Positions 7,811-14,986 of a stretch of 23,814 bases of DNA are shown piece by piece. The DNA comes from CAZVCJ01 sp964625745 (GTDB lineage: Bacteria > Chloroflexota > Anaerolineae > VGOG01). The first letter of the stretch is position 1, and every line of letters begins with the position of its first letter. A program made the translations under genes and the position numbers. The notes beneath the pieces are model-generated. The model searched no databases. It worked only from the letters and a program-made list of their open reading frames with translations, and had not been told where the DNA came from. The stretch spans positions 1 to 23,814 of the forward strand of contig CAZVCJ010000054.1 of the NCBI GenBank assembly GCA_964625745.1. The letters are read 5' to 3'.

Positions 7811-7833
7811 CCTTCGACTGGGCTCAGGACAGG
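7811..7833. repeat. dispersed palindromic element (CCTTCGAC-N3-GCTCAGG)
   Basis: CCTTCGACTGGGCTCAGG followed by ACAGG. The same core recurs in this window at 8894-8919 and 18534-18550, and weakly at 1544-1560. Here it is intergenic, upstream of the thioesterase ribosome site. It is a small non-coding dispersed repeat of unknown mobility. Confidence 0.7.
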
Positions 7834-7836
7834 TTT

Positions 7837-7890
7837 CACGAATTAACACGAAAAAGAGAAAAATTAGTGAAAATTCGTGCAATTCGTGGC
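7837..7890. repeat. AATTCGTG repeats, direct and inverted
   Basis: Three roughly 10-base units (aaattagtga, aaattcgtgc, aattcgtggc) span 7861-7890, 11 bases from the glycosyltransferase stop. An inverted copy CACGAATT (7837-7844) could pair with AATTCGTG at 7872-7879 or 7881-7888 to make a hairpin between the two minus-strand genes. I recall similar text between genes in other large environmental genomes; no function is known to me. Confidence 0.6.
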
Positions 7891-7901
7891 AGACACCAAA
7901 A

Positions 7902-10091
7902 TCACCGCCTCGTGACGCTGATCGGCTCAAGCAATAGCCTGTCGGCCACGGGCTGCCCCGCTTCGAAGACAGCGAAACGCTGCATGTCCGTCCGGGAGTA
8001 GACCCCGATCTCCACTTGATATTGGCCCGCCGGAATATCGGAGGGCAGCGGGAAACGATGCACCTGGGCGAAGATGTCGCCGGCCTCCCAACCTGCCGTC
8101 GCCACGCTCAGCATGTCCTTTCCCCCCCAGACGGCGCTCTGGCTGTCCAGCAGGTGGACGAAGATGGCCAGGGGCAGGGGCGCGGCGACATCCTGCACGA
8201 CTCGCCAGTAGGTGGTCAGATGAGTCCATTCCCCTGGGGCTAGGGTGTCGTCGGCTAACTCGTAGCCTAGCAACTCCAACTGGTGGTTGAAGTCCACGGG
8301 GAAGGCGATGGGATGGCGAAGGCCCTGGGGATCGCCGGGGACGAATTGCACCTCCGAGCTCCAAACGGCGGAGGAGCTGCTCTGCAGAGCTTCGATCTTG
8401 CCCCGGAGCACCGCGCGGGCCTCCAGCTCGTAAGCGGAAAAGGCCAGTTCGCCGTCGGCGAAGCGCTTCTCCTCCACCAGATGGACATCCTGGAAAAACT
8501 CCTCTTTCAGCCCTGAATGGAGCGGGGTGGAGGCCGGGAAGATGTAAAGCGCCTTCTCGCCTCCACCTGGAAAGACCAGACTGTAGGGGCCGTCGTACCA
8601 TTTGATCTTTCGTTTCTCTTTCAGGGTGAAATCGAAGATGAAGGGGTCCAGGTCGTGAGGGCTGGAGGAGGACAGGCAGACGGTATCGGCGACGTCGCTC
8701 TGGTCAAGATAGCGGGCGGCCTCAGCCAGATCGGTCTGGTAGACGAAGCGCACCTCAGGCTGCTGCGCCCAGACGGTGAAGTAATCGTGATAGGTCCACC
8801 AGGCGTTGCCGACCAGGAGGAGCAGTAGAGCGCCGGCCAGCCCGTAGCGCGTCTTCTGTCCAAAGCGTTTGGTGAGCCGTGCTCCCTCCCTCAAAGCTTG
8901 CCCTGAGCGAGGTCGAAGGGTTGGGGGAGGGTTGGGGTGGGGGAAGATAGCCTCGACTGCCAGGGCAGGGAAGATGTAGACCACGGGCAGGGCGCCGCTG
9001 GCCCGCAGGAAAGAGGGAGCAGAGTCGGTGATCATGCTGGGCGCCAGGGCGAGGGGCAGCCAGAGTAGCAGGAAAGCGTATCGTGGATCTCGCCAGCGAA
9101 GCAGGGCCAGGGCCAGGCCCAGGTAGAACAGGATGCCGCTGAGGGGCTCGAAGACGGGCCGCCCTGCTAGATTGTAGCGCCAGATGGGATCGCCCCGGAA
9201 GGTGAACATCTTCAGGGTGTCCAGGGTGAACCGTATGACCTGGCTGGGATCGCCCTGGGTCAACAGGCCCAGGGGCTGGCTGAGCTGCTGCACCCGCACG
9301 TTGGCCTGGGGGTGAGTCCAGATGTACACACCCATCGGGGCGACGACGAGAGCGGCGAGGGCGAAGGCGAGTAGAATACCTTTCCACTGCTCTAGCAGGA
9401 GAGGGCGGTTGAATAGCGCCAGATAGAGCATAAAGAGGAGGAAGACCAGGGGAATCATCCGGCTGGCAGGATAGGTGTAGAGGGCGCCTCCCAGAAAGAC
9501 GCCGGCCAGAGCAAAGTAAATCCAATATCGGCGTGCGACCGTCGGCTGCCTCAGCCCCGCCCAGAAGAAATAGGCGGTAGCGGCGGCCATAGGCGGCAGG
9601 CTGGCAGCCCGCAACCCCACCCGGCTCATGAACACCGGCCAGAAGGAGACGGCCAGGCCCGCGCTCGTCAACAGGGCGACCCGATAGCCGAAGGCCTTTC
9701 GCGCCAGCAGGTAGGTGAAGGCGATAGCGGTCAGACCGCACAGCACGGCGGCCAGGCGAATGCCCAGGTAGTTGCTGCCGAAGAGGGCGATAGTGCCGGC
9801 CATGAGGTAGACGAACAGCGGCTCGTTGCCCGCGTTTGACTCAAAGTAGATGAGGTGAGTGCCTTGCAGCACAACCGAGGCGTCGTGGCCGTGGAAGACC
9901 TCGTCGTGCTGAAGACCCGGCGGCGCTGCCTCCAGGCGGTAGAGTCGAAAGAAGGTTGCTATCAGCAGGATGGCCGCCAGCAGAACCATCTCCCACCGTC
10001 CCGGCGGATGGGATTCCCCAACACCCCGAACAAGACCTCGGCGAGCTCGGTCGAGCCGTTCGGGACTCCATCGCTCAGCTCCAACCTCCAA
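7902..10091 (-). CDS. PMT/ArnT-type (GT39/GT83-like) membrane glycosyltransferase
   Basis: A 729-residue integral membrane protein of the dolichyl-phosphate-mannose mannosyltransferase superfamily, which moves sugars from polyprenyl-phosphate carriers to acceptors outside the membrane. About ten TM segments fill residues 35-460. The first extracytoplasmic loop carries the family's acidic site (PPGLQHDEVFHG), followed by an NAGNEPLFVYLM loop. The last 270 residues form a soluble beta-rich domain ending in GQYQVEIGVYS and related strands. In the longest frame the only start is TTG at 10091, which lies inside a heptameric repeat; ATG at 9989 (residue 35, just before TM1) is a real alternative with a poor ribosome site. 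A dispersed palindromic repeat is inserted in frame in a loop (FPHPNPPPTLRPRSGQALRE). Acceptor unknown. Confidence 0.88.
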   Translation of the reverse strand: MEVGAERWSPERLDRARRGLVRGVGESHPPGRWEMVLLAAILLIATFFRLYRLEAAPPGLQHDEVFHGHDASVVLQGTHLIYFESNAGNEPLFVYLMAGTIALFGSNYLGIRLAAVLCGLTAIAFTYLLARKAFGYRVALLTSAGLAVSFWPVFMSRVGLRAASLPPMAAATAYFFWAGLRQPTVARRYWIYFALAGVFLGGALYTYPASRMIPLVFLLFMLYLALFNRPLLLEQWKGILLAFALAALVVAPMGVYIWTHPQANVRVQQLSQPLGLLTQGDPSQVIRFTLDTLKMFTFRGDPIWRYNLAGRPVFEPLSGILFYLGLALALLRWRDPRYAFLLLWLPLALAPSMITDSAPSFLRASGALPVVYIFPALAVEAIFPHPNPPPTLRPRSGQALREGARLTKRFGQKTRYGLAGALLLLLVGNAWWTYHDYFTVWAQQPEVRFVYQTDLAEAARYLDQSDVADTVCLSSSSPHDLDPFIFDFTLKEKRKIKWYDGPYSLVFPGGGEKALYIFPASTPLHSGLKEEFFQDVHLVEEKRFADGELAFSAYELEARAVLRGKIEALQSSSSAVWSSEVQFVPGDPQGLRHPIAFPVDFNHQLELLGYELADDTLAPGEWTHLTTYWRVVQDVAAPLPLAIFVHLLDSQSAVWGGKDMLSVATAGWEAGDIFAQVHRFPLPSDIPAGQYQVEIGVYSRTDMQRFAVFEAGQPVADRLLLEPISVTRR
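8894..8919. repeat. dispersed palindromic element inside the PMT-type gene
   Basis: Contains cctgagcgaggtcgaagg, the reverse complement of the CCTTCGAC-CTC-GCTCAGG core. It sits in a G/C-skewed low-complexity stretch (about 8881-8945) that encodes Pro/Arg-rich residues between two membrane segments. Because the frame stays open, it seems to be tolerated as a loop insert. Confidence 0.65.
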
Positions 10092-10143
10092 CCTCTAACC
10101 TCCAACCTCTAACCTCTAACCTCTAACCTACAACCTACAACCT
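10081..10143. repeat. telomere-like heptamer array, 9 units of NYAACCT
   Basis: Nine uninterrupted 7-mers: ccaacct x2, ctaacct, ccaacct, ctaacct x3, acaacct x2. On the minus strand this reads AGGTTRG repeats. The array contains the TAG stop of the M20 peptidase (10135-10137) and the only TTG start of the PMT-type gene (10089-10091), so it fills the whole junction. It resembles the heptameric STRR repeats described in cyanobacteria. Confidence 0.9.
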
Positions 10144-11211
10144 CAAAATACTCAGCAGGAACTCGGCGCATTTGCCCAAATCATCCACGGCGAGGCGTTC
10201 TTCCGTCGTGTGCACTTTGTCCATGCCCGAGCTGATGTTGATGGTCGCTATGCCCCCGGCATTGAAGATGTTGGCGTCGCTTCCCCCGCCGCTGGGAACC
10301 AGAACCGGCGTCAGGCCCAGGGTGTTGGCCGCGGCCATCGCCCTCCGCACGATGGCATCCTCCTCGCTGAGCTTAAAGGTGGAATAGGAACGCTCCACGT
10401 CTATTTCTACCGTGGCCCCATGCTGGCTTGCCGCCTTATTCAGGGCCTCGGTCATGGCCTGCACCTGGACCTCCAGCTTGCTCTCGTCGTGGCTGCGGGC
10501 CTCGCCTGCCATTTCGACCCGGTCGGGGATGATGTTGGTGGCCGTGCCTCCCTGGATGCGCCCGACGTTGGCCGTGGTCTCCTCGTCAATCCGGCCCAGC
10601 GGCATGGCGGCGATGGCCTCGGCCGCCACCACGATGGCGTTGATGCCCCTCTCCGGCTCGACGCCGGCGTGGGCTGTCTTGCCGTGAACGACGGCCCTGA
10701 GCCTATTTTGAGAGGGGGCGGAGACGACGATGGCGCCGATTGGGCCTCCGCTGTCGAGGACGATGCCCTCTTTGGCGCGAAGGGTGGTCAGGTCCAGCCC
10801 TTTAGCGCCGTTCAGCCCCGTCTCCTCGCTCACCGTCAGGGCCACCTCCAGAGGCGGGTGGGGCAGATCCTGTTCCACCAGCACTCGCAGAGCCTCCAGG
10901 ATGGCCGCCACGCCCGACTTGTCATCGCCACCCAGGATGGTGGCGCCGTCGCTGGTGATAATTCCGTTGGCGACGACGGGCTTCACCCCCCATCCCGGCT
11001 CGACGGTGTCAATATGCGCGCTGACGAGAAGTGGCGCCCCCTCTCCCGCCAGGCGGCCGATGACGTTGCCTGTTTGGTCGCGTACAACCATCAGGCCCAG
11101 GCTCTTCAGCTTGGCCGTCAGATGTCGTGCTATCTCTTCCTCCTGCCCGCTGGGGCTGTCAATCTGGACCAGCTCCAGGAAGGTTGAAACTAGCCTATCC
11201 TGATTGATCAT
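10135..11211 (-). CDS. M20-family metallopeptidase (PepT-like)
   Basis: A 358-residue di-zinc aminopeptidase-type protein of the M20 family, tripeptidase T-like branch. Cytoplasmic, probably cleaving small peptides. Metal and catalytic motifs are in order: SAHIDTV (H66, D68), GGDDKSG (D96), SEETG (E129 general base, E130), LDSGG (D153) and a C-terminal MDKVHTTEE histidine near 331. The dimerisation-domain motif GKTAHAGVEPERGINAI is also present. ATG at 11211 is chosen over GTG at 11220, since AAGGAGGG lies at proper distance only for the ATG. The gene overlaps the preceding TIGR04076-like gene by 17 bases, implying coupled translation. Its last codons and stop are made by a heptamer repeat. 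Confidence 0.9.
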   Translation of the reverse strand: MINQDRLVSTFLELVQIDSPSGQEEEIARHLTAKLKSLGLMVVRDQTGNVIGRLAGEGAPLLVSAHIDTVEPGWGVKPVVANGIITSDGATILGGDDKSGVAAILEALRVLVEQDLPHPPLEVALTVSEETGLNGAKGLDLTTLRAKEGIVLDSGGPIGAIVVSAPSQNRLRAVVHGKTAHAGVEPERGINAIVVAAEAIAAMPLGRIDEETTANVGRIQGGTATNIIPDRVEMAGEARSHDESKLEVQVQAMTEALNKAASQHGATVEIDVERSYSTFKLSEEDAIVRRAMAAANTLGLTPVLVPSGGGSDANIFNAGGIATINISSGMDKVHTTEERLAVDDLGKCAEFLLSILRL

Positions 11212-11488
11212 TTTCTGCACCCTCCTTGATTCGTCTTATCTCGAACACCACGGGATTGAAAGCATCGGGGCAAGCGTGGGTAGCCACGTCCTTGTCTTCC
11301 AGCCAGGGGAACTCGGCTCCGTAGCGCATGGCGAAGACCTTGGGCAGAAAGCTGTAGAGCGCGTGGAGGCACACTCGCCCCTGCACCGTCTCGCCGTCGA
11401 ACACAACCTGTTCCCCCACTCGATGGTCGAAATCGCAGTGCCCGTTCACCGATTGAATGGTGGCTATGATCTTGTAGACTTTGTTCAT
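11195..11488 (-). CDS. TIGR04076-like small protein
   Basis: A 97-residue protein with the pattern typical of the TIGR04076 group: a basic-strand start (YKIIATIQSVNG), VGEQVVFDGETVQGRVCLHA, the core YSFLPKVFAMRYGAEFPWLE, and the ending ACPDAFNPVVFEIRRI. Conserved cysteines (VCLHA and ACPD) hint at metal or redox chemistry, but the family has no established function. ATG at 11488 follows an AAAGGA/GGGAG ribosome site. It is the first gene of a pair with the M20 peptidase (17-base overlap). Confidence 0.85.
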   Translation of the reverse strand: MNKVYKIIATIQSVNGHCDFDHRVGEQVVFDGETVQGRVCLHALYSFLPKVFAMRYGAEFPWLEDKDVATHACPDAFNPVVFEIRRIKEGAENDQSG

Positions 11489-11576
11489 TCCTTTGCTCCC
11501 TTCCGATTGAGGAAATGGTAACGAGTCAACGGGTAATAAGGCGATGAGTGATGCGCTGGCGTCGTGATGTTCGCTG

Positions 11577-11598
11577 CCTCGTTCCTCGTTGCCTCGTT
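11577..11598. repeat. short tandem repeat CCTCGTT after the methyltransferase stop
   Basis: cctcgtt, cctcgtt, gcctcgtt in a row (minus strand AACGAGG). The array begins two bases after the methyltransferase TGA (11601-11603). Looser relatives (cgagtcaacggg, gtcgtgatg) continue to about 11520. It is the third junction in this run with a heptamer at the stop codon. Confidence 0.65.
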
Positions 11599-11600
11599 AC

Positions 11601-12275
11601 TCATCTCTTCTTCCAGGTGATGGAATAGCGCCACAGCAGATGCCTTCTCACCCTGGCTCCTGGCAGCACAGAGGCACAGGCCTGGCGTATTTGAGACAAG
11701 GTGGGATAAGAATCGCTGCGTCCGTGTTCAGCCCAAGCTTCTCGTACTTCGCGAGGTTCTCTCAAGCGACCAGTCTTGATCCATTTCAAGATGATGTTTG
11801 CCGGCACCGCTAACGCACTTGTGAGAACGTCGGATGGCCCTTCGGCTTGAAATAGATCGAGGATGATCAGGGTGCCGTTGATCTTCAGGGCCCCCGCCAT
11901 TTTCGACAACGTTTCCTCAATCGGCAGATGATGCAGCGTCGCAATAGAGGCCACGCAATTGAACTGCTCAGTAGGAAACTCCCACGTCATTGCGTCGGCA
12001 ACTTGAAAGTCAATGTTCGGATACTGCTTTGAGCGCTCTTTGGCAATGCGGATCATTTGCGGTGATAGGTCAAGGGCCAGCACCCGGTCTGAGCGCCTCG
12101 CCAGGAGGCGTGCAAATGCGCCTGTGCCGCAGCCAATGTCAAGTGCGTACGTGCAATGCGGCGGGAGTTGCTTCAACAGGAAGTCGTGGTAGTGACTATT
12201 GTGATCCCAGCCATCCCCTGAGAGCAGCGCTATTCGGTCGAAGTCTGTTCGGATCTTGGGCATTGACTCAGCCAT
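11601..12275 (-). CDS. class I SAM-dependent methyltransferase
   Basis: A 224-residue Rossmann-fold methyltransferase of the Methyltransf_11/25 type. The SAM-binding motif I is YALDIGCGTGAFARLL (residues 44-58), motif II is the acidic end of VLALDLSPQM (D69), and FQVADAMTWEFP and CVASIATLHHLP follow as motifs III-IV. The substrate cannot be told. The last 50 residues (IILKWIKTGRLREPREVREA) are a helical cap. ATG at 12275 follows GAAGGGA. It opens an AT-richer stretch relative to the peptidase downstream, and belongs to the proposed inserted island. Cytoplasmic. Confidence 0.88.
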   Translation of the reverse strand: MAESMPKIRTDFDRIALLSGDGWDHNSHYHDFLLKQLPPHCTYALDIGCGTGAFARLLARRSDRVLALDLSPQMIRIAKERSKQYPNIDFQVADAMTWEFPTEQFNCVASIATLHHLPIEETLSKMAGALKINGTLIILDLFQAEGPSDVLTSALAVPANIILKWIKTGRLREPREVREAWAEHGRSDSYPTLSQIRQACASVLPGARVRRHLLWRYSITWKKR

Positions 12276-12295
12276 TGATGTCCCTTCGCTGTTCA

Positions 12296-12326
12296 GCCCC
12301 CAACTTCACCAAAGTGGTTAGACGGC
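12296..12326. repeat. junction motif C (imperfect palindrome)
   Basis: Begins GCCCCCAAC and ends GTTAGACGGC, with a TTCACCAAAGTG middle. The end motif fits the integron R' core GTTRRRY. The outer arms resemble motifs A (13893) and B (14953). It lies between the lipoprotein stop and the methyltransferase start. It is too short to be a normal attC site. Confidence 0.4.
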
Positions 12327-12364
12327 TCCTCAAGTGAAATCAAGGGTTGACCCGCTTTGCGCCT

Positions 12365-13876
12365 TCACTTTGACCATCTGAAACAGCAACTCCAGTCACC
12401 AAACGCTGGCCTGAGGTCATAAAGCGGACCACCATCGGTGGGCACATACAGGCGTGCGACTTGATATTCATCTTGAAAGACGGCGCCAGCACCATCTGGT
12501 GACCAGTGTATACTCACAGCAAAGTCAACCTTGGCTAATCCTTCGGCAGGATCATTGATTCTTCCAGCCAATGGAAGGCCATTTACCTTGTACGGTGTCA
12601 AACTATCTAATTGAACGAAGTACAAACCTCGCTCTGCATAGTTGGCGGTACTAGCGTTCAGCAACGCAAAGGCTAAGTGGTTATCTGTCACTTGTACTGG
12701 TGCTGTGGGGTAGTTTTCTGGAGCGACATCAATCACAAACTCCTTGTCAAGTGTTAGTGCCAATTCACTACTGGTCTCCACTCGCCAAATTTGACCGGAC
12801 GGAGAGGTGCCAGCAAGGATGTCACCTGGTCGAACTGCAAACAACCGGCCATCCTGCATCCAGTTCACATGCGGCCCCCAGTAAGCAACCTCAAGCATAT
12901 CAGGCAATTCAGCCGCCTGCCCCGTCTCAGTATCAATGACACCCCAGTTCCAACCTTCGAAATGGCCAATCCCCGCTAGTACATATCTCCCAAGTGGCGA
13001 CCAGGCTCGTAGCTCAACGGTGCTGCTCCCCTGTACAGGGGAGACACCTATGGTGTGAGGTATCAGTAGTTGTGCGTCCCGCCCTAGTTCAGCCAACCAC
13101 ACAGCGTCGGCATCGCTCCAGATAATTGCACGGCTATCTGGAGACCACAGAAACCCCATGCAGCTTCGCCAGGCTTCTTGTGAGCGTTTTTCACTGCAAA
13201 AGCCGACTTCGATTCGCTGACGCGGCGCCTCAGTTTGCATAGCATAGATCACACCATAACCATAGCCACCGGCTGCTAGGCGAGGCTGTAGAGAAGCCAG
13301 GTGCAGCTTGTTCCCAGTTGTATCAGAGGGCAGCGTGCCTGGTGAAATGTAGGCAATCCACGCCCCATCTGGCGAAATAGCCAACCCCCAGAATTGGCCT
13401 GTTCGCTCGGATAGCAGCAGAGACACAATCTGATCTGTACCCAAGTCAAGCAGGGCCACTTCGTACTCAGGCACTGTCTTTCTCCGTTCCAACACGATCC
13501 TTTGGCCGTCGGCATTGACTGAGAATGCCTTAATCCCGCCATAACTTGCCCAAGGCTCCACGCCAACCAACACTTCAAGCTGGCTAGTTGCGTGATTCCA
13601 GCGTACCAATCCACTCTCGCTAACAAAAAGGAGGTTATGGGTAATGGGTGGAAGTTGGTAAGCTGTTGCTGGTTGAATAGAAGGAACGGTGGTCGGCATG
13701 CTCACTGGAGGAACAGTTGGAGTAGGAGGCGATGTCGGTGATGGAGCAGAGGTTGGCACAGACAGCGGAGTTGATGTCTGCATCGAAGTTAATGTGGGTG
13801 CTATAGTCGTTCCACAGGACACCGACCCACTTGTAAGGGCCATGATAGCAATTAGCATGATAATGGTCTTCTTCAC
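12365..13876 (-). CDS. lipoprotein with TolB/PD40-type beta-propeller
   Basis: A 503-residue protein starting at GTG 13876, chosen because AAGGAG lies 7 bases upstream and a signal peptide then begins at once (KKTIIMLIAIMALTSGSVSC, lipid-anchor candidate Cys21). A Ser/Thr/Pro linker occupies about residues 25-70. The rest carries repeated SPDG-type blades (LAISPDGAWIAYIS, GFLWSPDSRAIIWSD, SIHWSPDGAGAVFQ) and other beta-strand repeats, as in WD40-like PD40 proteins. Likely exposed outside the membrane. Ligand unknown. The longer frame up to 13936 reads through a duplicated piece of the asparaginase gene and is not used. Codon and base use look AT-richer than the genes on both sides of the island. 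Confidence 0.85.
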   Translation of the reverse strand: MKKTIIMLIAIMALTSGSVSCGTTIAPTLTSMQTSTPLSVPTSAPSPTSPPTPTVPPVSMPTTVPSIQPATAYQLPPITHNLLFVSESGLVRWNHATSQLEVLVGVEPWASYGGIKAFSVNADGQRIVLERRKTVPEYEVALLDLGTDQIVSLLLSERTGQFWGLAISPDGAWIAYISPGTLPSDTTGNKLHLASLQPRLAAGGYGYGVIYAMQTEAPRQRIEVGFCSEKRSQEAWRSCMGFLWSPDSRAIIWSDADAVWLAELGRDAQLLIPHTIGVSPVQGSSTVELRAWSPLGRYVLAGIGHFEGWNWGVIDTETGQAAELPDMLEVAYWGPHVNWMQDGRLFAVRPGDILAGTSPSGQIWRVETSSELALTLDKEFVIDVAPENYPTAPVQVTDNHLAFALLNASTANYAERGLYFVQLDSLTPYKVNGLPLAGRINDPAEGLAKVDFAVSIHWSPDGAGAVFQDEYQVARLYVPTDGGPLYDLRPAFGDWSCCFRWSK

Positions 13877-13892
13877 CGCTATACTCCTTCGA

Positions 13893-13916
13893 GCCGTCCA
13901 ACAACTGTTAGCCGGC
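13893..13916. repeat. junction motif A (24-bp imperfect palindrome)
   Basis: Arms GCCGTCCAACA and TGTTAGCCGGC overlap nearly end to end. 19 of 24 positions agree with motif B at 14953-14976. It contains RYYYAAC (GTCCAAC) and GTTAGCC, which recall integron core sites but with almost no spacer. It lies 17 bases upstream of the lipoprotein start. Confidence 0.5.
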
Positions 13917-13926
13917 GTTGCCAGCA

Positions 13927-13964
13927 TCCAGTACACCTACTTTGGCACCAACACACGAGGCAAC
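13927..13964 (-). pseudogene. duplicated 3' end of the asparaginase gene (remnant)
   Basis: 33 of 38 bases match 14977-15014, the last codons and stop of the asparaginase gene. On the minus strand this copy still reads LPRVLVPK-stop against LPRVVVPK-stop in the intact gene. It has no start or upstream body, so it is a remnant left on the far side of the nucleotidyltransferase gene. Together with motif A it forms an imperfect direct repeat bracketing that gene. Confidence 0.75.
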
Positions 13965-14009
13965 TTTGTTCGCGAGCGGCCCATAACGGCTAATGTGGAA
14001 CCTACACAT

Positions 14010-14912
14010 TTACCACGAATACTTTCGACGATATAGGTTTTGAGCAAGTCCCACGACTTCATCAACGAGCGAAGCGAGCTGTTCCACTGTAGTAACAAGT
14101 TCTTCCGATGTAGCACCTGCTTCTCCGAGAAGACGACTGGCAGCCTCACCATAATTCGCAGGTCGAATGTTGAACGATTCAATTGCTTCGATAGCATTCT
14201 TGTCGCTGATGAAATACACTTCGTTGAGAGCAAACAGCCCTTGGGTCAAATGGCATAGGATGCGCGCAACACAGCCAACGGTATTGTAAACATCGCCCCG
14301 CTTCGCAAATCCTTTCGCATGGGAGAGCGTGAATTGGGCGCCCCACAGCGATTCATTCACAATCGCTTCTTTGAGTTTCTGTGGATAGGTAGCGACAGCT
14401 TCTTTCAACGGCACTAACATGCCCTGAGGGTCATAGATGGGAAGACAGGTCTCTGTCTCGGCGAGATAAATGACGTTATGAAACCCGTAGGTTGGCTGTT
14501 GCCAGTAATCCCACTCAACTCGACCCTGCTGTGCTTCCGCTATAACCCGTTTGATGTGATCAATGTTGCGGTAGAGCAGATCAATTCGCCCATTTTCAAT
14601 CGCAATCCAAGCGCCACCATTGACCCATGGTCCCCATTCGTAGAAATCTGTGACAGTGGGAGACCCGTTCACGTCGAAATGCTCAACGACCTGCCGCAGT
14701 TTACCAACTGAAAACGGAGCCTGTTCTCGGTAATAGATGCCAAGATCAACGTCTGAGTCCGGACGAGCGGTGCCGCGAGCGTATGAGCCTGCAAGCACTA
14801 CAGCTTGAACGCCTGCAAGTCCTGAAACCGCTGCGACAATCTTTTCGACGATTTGCCGCTTGTCATCAGGCAAGTTTTGCAGTACTTCGTCTCTAGTGGT
14901 GTGCGTCTTCAT
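14010..14912 (-). CDS. nucleotidyltransferase-domain protein
   Basis: A 300-residue protein with a pol-beta-type nucleotidyltransferase domain at the N terminus: AGSYARGTARPDSDVDLG (G42-S43, catalytic D54 and D56), followed by a strand VTDFYEWGPWVNGG. The C-terminal half is all-helical (LSHAKGFAKRGDVYNTVGC, IEAIESFNIRPANYGEAASR), like nucleotidyltransferases that carry a HEPN-like or kanamycin-NTase-like helical partner. Possible roles are small-molecule (for example aminoglycoside) adenylylation or an RNA/protein target; none is shown. ATG at 14912 is the only sensible start, but it lacks a clear ribosome site. The gene is bracketed by direct repeats (13893-13964 and 14953-15014), is AT-richer than the asparaginase gene next to it, and looks inserted. 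Confidence 0.82.
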   Translation of the reverse strand: MKTHTTRDEVLQNLPDDKRQIVEKIVAAVSGLAGVQAVVLAGSYARGTARPDSDVDLGIYYREQAPFSVGKLRQVVEHFDVNGSPTVTDFYEWGPWVNGGAWIAIENGRIDLLYRNIDHIKRVIAEAQQGRVEWDYWQQPTYGFHNVIYLAETETCLPIYDPQGMLVPLKEAVATYPQKLKEAIVNESLWGAQFTLSHAKGFAKRGDVYNTVGCVARILCHLTQGLFALNEVYFISDKNAIEAIESFNIRPANYGEAASRLLGEAGATSEELVTTVEQLASLVDEVVGLAQNLYRRKYSW

Positions 14913-14952
14913 TTCTGATCTGACTACTGAGTGGGGTTCTCCATCTTGTAAC

Positions 14953-14976
14953 GCCGCCCGACAACGATCAGCCGGC
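14953..14976. repeat. junction motif B (24-bp imperfect palindrome)
   Basis: Starts GCCGCCCGACAAC and ends CAGCCGGC. It lies between the asparaginase stop and the nucleotidyltransferase start and is immediately followed by the asparaginase 3' end. It aligns without gaps to motif A. Confidence 0.5.
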
Positions 14977-14986
14977 TCCAATACAC

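Noticed and set aside
12296..14976. Integron attC sites at the three junction motifs
   Set aside because: The end motifs resemble R'' and R' cores, but the total length (24-31 bases) leaves no room for the paired L boxes and stem of a working attC, and no integrase is in view. Kept only as a cassette-like observation.
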